Shown piece after piece: positions 5,695 to 8,693 of a stretch of DNA of 8,693 nt. The position numbers were made by a program, and so were the translations under genes. The notes beneath the pieces are model-generated. The model did no database searches. It was not told the origin of the DNA and saw nothing but the letters and a program-made list of their open reading frames with translations. The stretch's first letter is position 1. Each line of letters begins with the position of its first letter. The stretch spans positions 1,188 through 9,880 of the forward strand of contig DOTC01000001.1 in the NCBI GenBank assembly GCA_003513855.1, written 5' to 3'. The stretch comes from Deltaproteobacteria bacterium (GTDB taxonomy: Bacteria; Desulfobacterota; Deferrimicrobia; Deferrimicrobiales; Deferrimicrobiaceae).

Positions 5695-7343
5695 CGCTGC
5701 GCATCATCCCTCTGGGAGGATTGGGAGAGTTCGGTCTCAACTCCATGCTCTTCGACGACGGCGATTCCGCCCTCCTCGTGGACGCGGGCCTCATGTTTCC
5801 CGACGACACGATGCTCGGGATCGATTTTGTCATCCCCGACTTCGGTTGCCTCCAGGAGATCTCCCCCCGGCTCCGGGCGCTCCTGCTCACGCACGGGCAC
5901 GAGGACCATATCGGCGCGGTATCGTTCCTGCTGAGGGAGTTCGACGTTCCCGTCTACGGAACCCCGCTCACGCTCGGCCTCCTGCGGAACCGCCTCGCCG
6001 AGTACGGCCTGGACGGCGTCGCGAGGCTCGAGGCGATCGAGCGGTCCGGGCGGTTCCGCATCGGCGATCTCGACGTGGAGACGTTCCCGGTCTGCCACAG
6101 CATCCCGGGGGGGTTCGGGTATATTTTGCGCTGCCGGGACGGCGTGTTCGTCCACACGGGGGACTTCAAGATCGACCAGCGGCCTCTGGACGGCGTCCCG
6201 ACCGCCATGGACCGCCTTGCGGCCGTCGGGGCGCACGAGCAGGTGACGGCGCTGTTCTCCGATTCCACGAACGTGGAGCGGGAAGGGCACAGCCTGCCGG
6301 AGGCGTTCGTCGGGGAGGCCCTTTCGGAACTCTTCGGCGCCGTCGGGGGCCGGGTCATCGTCGCGATGTTCTCGTCGAACATCCACCGGATCCAGGAGGT
6401 CATCAGCGCGGCGGCCCGCAACGGCCGCAGGGTGGCGCTCTGCGGCAGGAGCATGGTGGGAAACGTCCGGACCGCGCTCGAGCTGGGGTACATGAGGCTG
6501 CCGCATCCGAACATCCTCCTCCCGGTGGAGGAGACCGAGACCCTCCCCGGCAGGGAGGTCGCCGTCCTGACCACGGGGAGCCAGGGAGAGCCCCGTTCCG
6601 CCCTCACGCTGATGGCGCTGGGGGAGCACAAGCACGTCCGGATCCGGGAGGGGGACACGGCCGTCCTCTCCTCGAAGTTCATCCCGGGGAACGAACGGGC
6701 GATCGCCAACGTGATCAACCACCTCTTTCTGGCGGGGGCCGATGTCCGCTACGAGAAGATCTCGGAGATCCACGTATCCGGCCACGCCAGCCGGGAGGAA
6801 CTCCGGAGCATGGTCCGCATCCTCCGCCCGGAGTACTTCATCCCCGTCCACGGCGAGCCGAGGCACCTCATGATCCACAAGGCCCTCGCGCAGGAGATGG
6901 GGGTTCCGCGCCCCGAGTTCGTCCGGAACGGCGACATCCTCGAGTTTTCGGAAGGGGTGTTGACCCATGCGGGGAAGGTTCCGACAGGCCGGCTGTTCGT
7001 CGACGGGAAAGGGGTGGGGGAGGTGGAGGGCGTTGTGCTCAAGGACCGGCACCACCTCTCGAACGACGGCATGGTCATGGTCGTGCTGGCCATCTCCCAG
7101 ACCTCCGGGGAAATCCTGTACGGACCCGACATCGTGACCAGGGGGGTGGTTTCCGAAAACGCTTCCGATACTATAATGGAGGACGCGAGAAGGGTCGTCC
7201 TTGCCACGTGGGAGGAGGCGGGCCCCGAAGCGAGGAAGGACGCGGCGGAGATCAAGACGGACATCCGGAAGGCCCTGCGCCGGTTCTTCAACAAGCGCCT
7301 CGACAGGAAACCGATGATCATACCCGTACTTCTGGAGCTCTAG
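5691..7343 (+). CDS. rnj: Ribonuclease J (metallo-beta-lactamase/beta-CASP RNase)
   Basis: The 550-residue protein is full length for bacterial RNase J (about 550-560). It opens with the family hallmark IIPLGGLGEFG and DAGLMFPDDTMLGIDFVIPD. The zinc site shows HGHEDH (His68, His70, Asp72, His73), His136, Asp158 in HTGDFK and His387 in IPVHGEPRHL. The beta-CASP domain (about 210-350) includes SDSTNVE (190-196) and TGSQGEP (295-301), with SGHAS (His365) just after. The C-terminal RNase J domain covers about 460-550. RNase J is an exo- and endoribonuclease acting in mRNA decay and rRNA 5'-end maturation. It is widespread outside the enteric bacteria. The start is GTG 5691, from the strong ribosome-binding site and homology. 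The stop TAG is one base before the ftsK ATG, so the two genes are surely co-transcribed. The call is firm. Confidence 0.96.
   Translation: MTLRIIPLGGLGEFGLNSMLFDDGDSALLVDAGLMFPDDTMLGIDFVIPDFGCLQEISPRLRALLLTHGHEDHIGAVSFLLREFDVPVYGTPLTLGLLRNRLAEYGLDGVARLEAIERSGRFRIGDLDVETFPVCHSIPGGFGYILRCRDGVFVHTGDFKIDQRPLDGVPTAMDRLAAVGAHEQVTALFSDSTNVEREGHSLPEAFVGEALSELFGAVGGRVIVAMFSSNIHRIQEVISAAARNGRRVALCGRSMVGNVRTALELGYMRLPHPNILLPVEETETLPGREVAVLTTGSQGEPRSALTLMALGEHKHVRIREGDTAVLSSKFIPGNERAIANVINHLFLAGADVRYEKISEIHVSGHASREELRSMVRILRPEYFIPVHGEPRHLMIHKALAQEMGVPRPEFVRNGDILEFSEGVLTHAGKVPTGRLFVDGKGVGEVEGVVLKDRHHLSNDGMVMVVLAISQTSGEILYGPDIVTRGVVSENASDTIMEDARRVVLATWEEAGPEARKDAAEIKTDIRKALRRFFNKRLDRKPMIIPVLLEL
7172..7177 (+). 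promoter_or_regulatory. Possible internal promoter -10 (TATAAT) inside RNase J, upstream of ftsK
   Basis: A perfect TATAAT lies within the RNase J coding region, in codons for DTIMED, about 167 bases before the ftsK ATG. Such hexamers are rare by chance in DNA this GC-rich. The best -35 match (TTTCCG at 7150-7155, 16-base spacing) is poor and there is no extended TG motif. It may give ftsK some independent expression, or it may be chance. Confidence 0.3.
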
Positions 7344-7344
7344 G

Positions 7345-8693
7345 ATGGGCGATGGAATCCGCAGGGACGCCCTCGCCATTTTCTTCCTCACCGTCGGGAT
7401 CTTCCTCACGGTTGCGCTCGTCTCCTTCCACCAGATGGACCCTTCCCTGTCCGCCTGGAGTTCGAAGGGAGCCGTGGTGCGCAACTGGGGCGGCGCGGTG
7501 GGGGCGATCGTTTCCGACCTCCTCCTCCAGCTGTTCGGCGTGGGGGCGGTCGGGTTTCCGATCCTCTGCCTGGCGCTGGCGTACTGGACGTTCCGCGGGG
7601 AAAAAATGGCGGGCAGGTGGAGCCGGACCGCCGGCGGACTTCTCGCCGTCTGTTCGCTCCTGGGGATCGCGTCCTTTTTCGCAGGCCACGTCCGGCTGTT
7701 CGGCTCGGATATCTTTCTCCCCGGGATCGTGGGGCACCTGCTCGGCGTAAACTTCTTCGGCAAGCTGCTGAGCAAGGTAGGCGGCCTGATCTGCCTCGCC
7801 GCCCTGTTCCTCCTCTCCCTGATGTGGTTCACCGGATTGCCGTTGCGCGGCCTGCCCTCTCTGTGGAGGCGGAAGAAGACCGCCGAGCAGGTTCGCGCAA
7901 TCGTCAAGGAGAAGATGGTCGCCCGGGAGGATTGGGAAGGGGAAAGGCCGGCGAGGGAAACCGCCCCGGCGACGCGGCGCGACCCCGCCTCTCCCCGGAT
8001 CGTCGCCTCGCCGCCCGTCCCCGAGGCTTCCCCCGCCCCGAGAAGGGAGGGGAAGGAGTTCGTTCTCCCCTCCCTGGAGCTCCTCGAGTCTCCCGCCGAG
8101 GCCGGGAACGGGGCGGACGAGAAGTCCCTGCAGCGGAACGCGGAGACCCTTCTCGAGAAGCTTTCCGAGCACGGCATCGAGGGGAACATCACCGAGATCC
8201 GGACCGGCCCCCTGGTCACCACGTACGAGTTCCGGCCCGCCCCCGGCGTGAAGGCGAACCGGGTCGTGGCGATGGCGGGGGACCTCGCGCTGGCGATGCG
8301 GTGCGAGTCGGTGCGCGTCGTCCCGAACATTCCCGGGAAGGGCGTCATGGGGTTCGAGATTCCCAACGAGAAACGGGCGATCATCGGGCTCCGGGAGCTT
8401 CTCGGCTGCGCGGCGTACGCCGGTTCCGAGGCCATGCTCTCGCTCGTCATCGGGAAGGACATCTTCGGGGAGCCGGTGATCCGGGATCTCTCGAAGATGC
8501 CGCACCTGCTGATCGCCGGGGCCACGGGGTCGGGCAAGAGCGTCGCCCTGCACAGCCTGATCCTCTCCATCCTCTTCCGGGCGACCCCGGAGGATGTCCG
8601 CCTGATTCTCGTCGACCCCAAGATGCTCGAGCTCACCCTCTACGACGGCATTCCCCACCTGTTCCATGCCGTCGTCACCCAGCCGCGGGAGGC
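7345..8693 (+). CDS. ftsK: DNA translocase FtsK/SpoIIIE, N-terminal 449 codons (runs off the window)
   Basis: FtsK anchors at the division septum and pumps chromosomal DNA during segregation and dimer resolution. The N-terminal membrane domain has about four hydrophobic segments (8-28, 54-81, 97-114, 141-163). A short, Pro/Arg-rich linker follows (about 166-238), much shorter than in E. coli. FVLPSLELL (239-247) then leads into the alpha domain (about 258-370; DEKSLQRNAETLLEKL and TTYEFRPAPGVK). The beta RecA-like motor begins with Walker A AGATGSGKS (391-399, Lys398) and continues through VDPKMLEL (423-430) and YDGIPHL. Walker B, the rest of the motor and the gamma domain (KOPS recognition) would lie beyond the right edge. 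The start is ATG 7345, one base after the RNase J stop, with GGAG seven bases upstream inside the RNase J end. Because the frame has no stop in the window it is easily missed. Identity is firm; completeness cannot be judged. Confidence 0.95.
   Translation, partial: MGDGIRRDALAIFFLTVGIFLTVALVSFHQMDPSLSAWSSKGAVVRNWGGAVGAIVSDLLLQLFGVGAVGFPILCLALAYWTFRGEKMAGRWSRTAGGLLAVCSLLGIASFFAGHVRLFGSDIFLPGIVGHLLGVNFFGKLLSKVGGLICLAALFLLSLMWFTGLPLRGLPSLWRRKKTAEQVRAIVKEKMVAREDWEGERPARETAPATRRDPASPRIVASPPVPEASPAPRREGKEFVLPSLELLESPAEAGNGADEKSLQRNAETLLEKLSEHGIEGNITEIRTGPLVTTYEFRPAPGVKANRVVAMAGDLALAMRCESVRVVPNIPGKGVMGFEIPNEKRAIIGLRELLGCAAYAGSEAMLSLVIGKDIFGEPVIRDLSKMPHLLIAGATGSGKSVALHSLILSILFRATPEDVRLILVDPKMLELTLYDGIPHLFHAVVTQPRE

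Noticed and set aside
5430..8636. A 1068-codon open frame on the minus strand across RNase J and ftsK
   Set aside because: It lies opposite two genes with full motif sets. Its translation is Arg/Pro/Ser/Asp-rich with no domain pattern. Long antisense frames without stops are usual in GC-rich genes.

Overview
The window is GC-rich, roughly two thirds G+C by eye, and densely coded. The genes look like core chromosomal genes of a Gram-negative bacterium. The set (ComM/YifB, a MoxR-DUF58-transglutaminase operon, RadC, PlsC, RNase J, FtsK) and the coding style fit a high-GC Desulfuromonadota/'Deltaproteobacteria'-type genome. RNase J rules out a typical Escherichia-like gammaproteobacterium. The lineage is an inference from gene content and is not proven here. 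I see no rRNA, tRNA, CRISPR array, insertion sequence, integrase or attachment site.

Layout. The left half (1-4231) is read on the minus strand. A three-gene operon starts near 4231 and runs leftward: a MoxR-type AAA+ ATPase, a membrane-anchored DUF58 protein, and a TgpA-type membrane transglutaminase. Both junctions are one-base TGATG stop/start overlaps. After 217 bases of GC-rich, hairpin-forming DNA, the first 62 bases of another minus-strand gene lie at the window edge. It starts with TTG and its first 20 codons look like comM/yifB (Mg-chelatase-like ATPase). It has a good Shine-Dalgarno, but the gene runs off the left end.

The right half (4326-8693) is read on the plus strand: radC, plsC, RNase J and the first 449 codons of ftsK. 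The genes overlap or nearly touch (GTGA at radC/plsC; a possible 21-codon linker ORF between plsC and RNase J; one base between RNase J and ftsK), so they probably form one transcription unit. The two arms diverge from a short, comparatively AT-rich region (4232-4325) that holds a 14-base inverted repeat and back-to-back -10-like hexamers.

How the genes may work together. MoxR ATPases usually act as chaperones that remodel a partner, and DUF58 plus a transglutaminase are their classic neighbours. The minus arm therefore probably makes one envelope-associated machine, with unknown substrate. The plus arm mixes phospholipid synthesis (PlsC), RNA processing (RNase J), chromosome segregation and division (FtsK) and RadC, whose role is unsettled. 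No obviously new defence or mobile system is visible. The points most worth checking are the helix-hairpin-helix-lacking N terminus of RadC, the divergent control region, the linker ORF and the internal TATAAT before ftsK.
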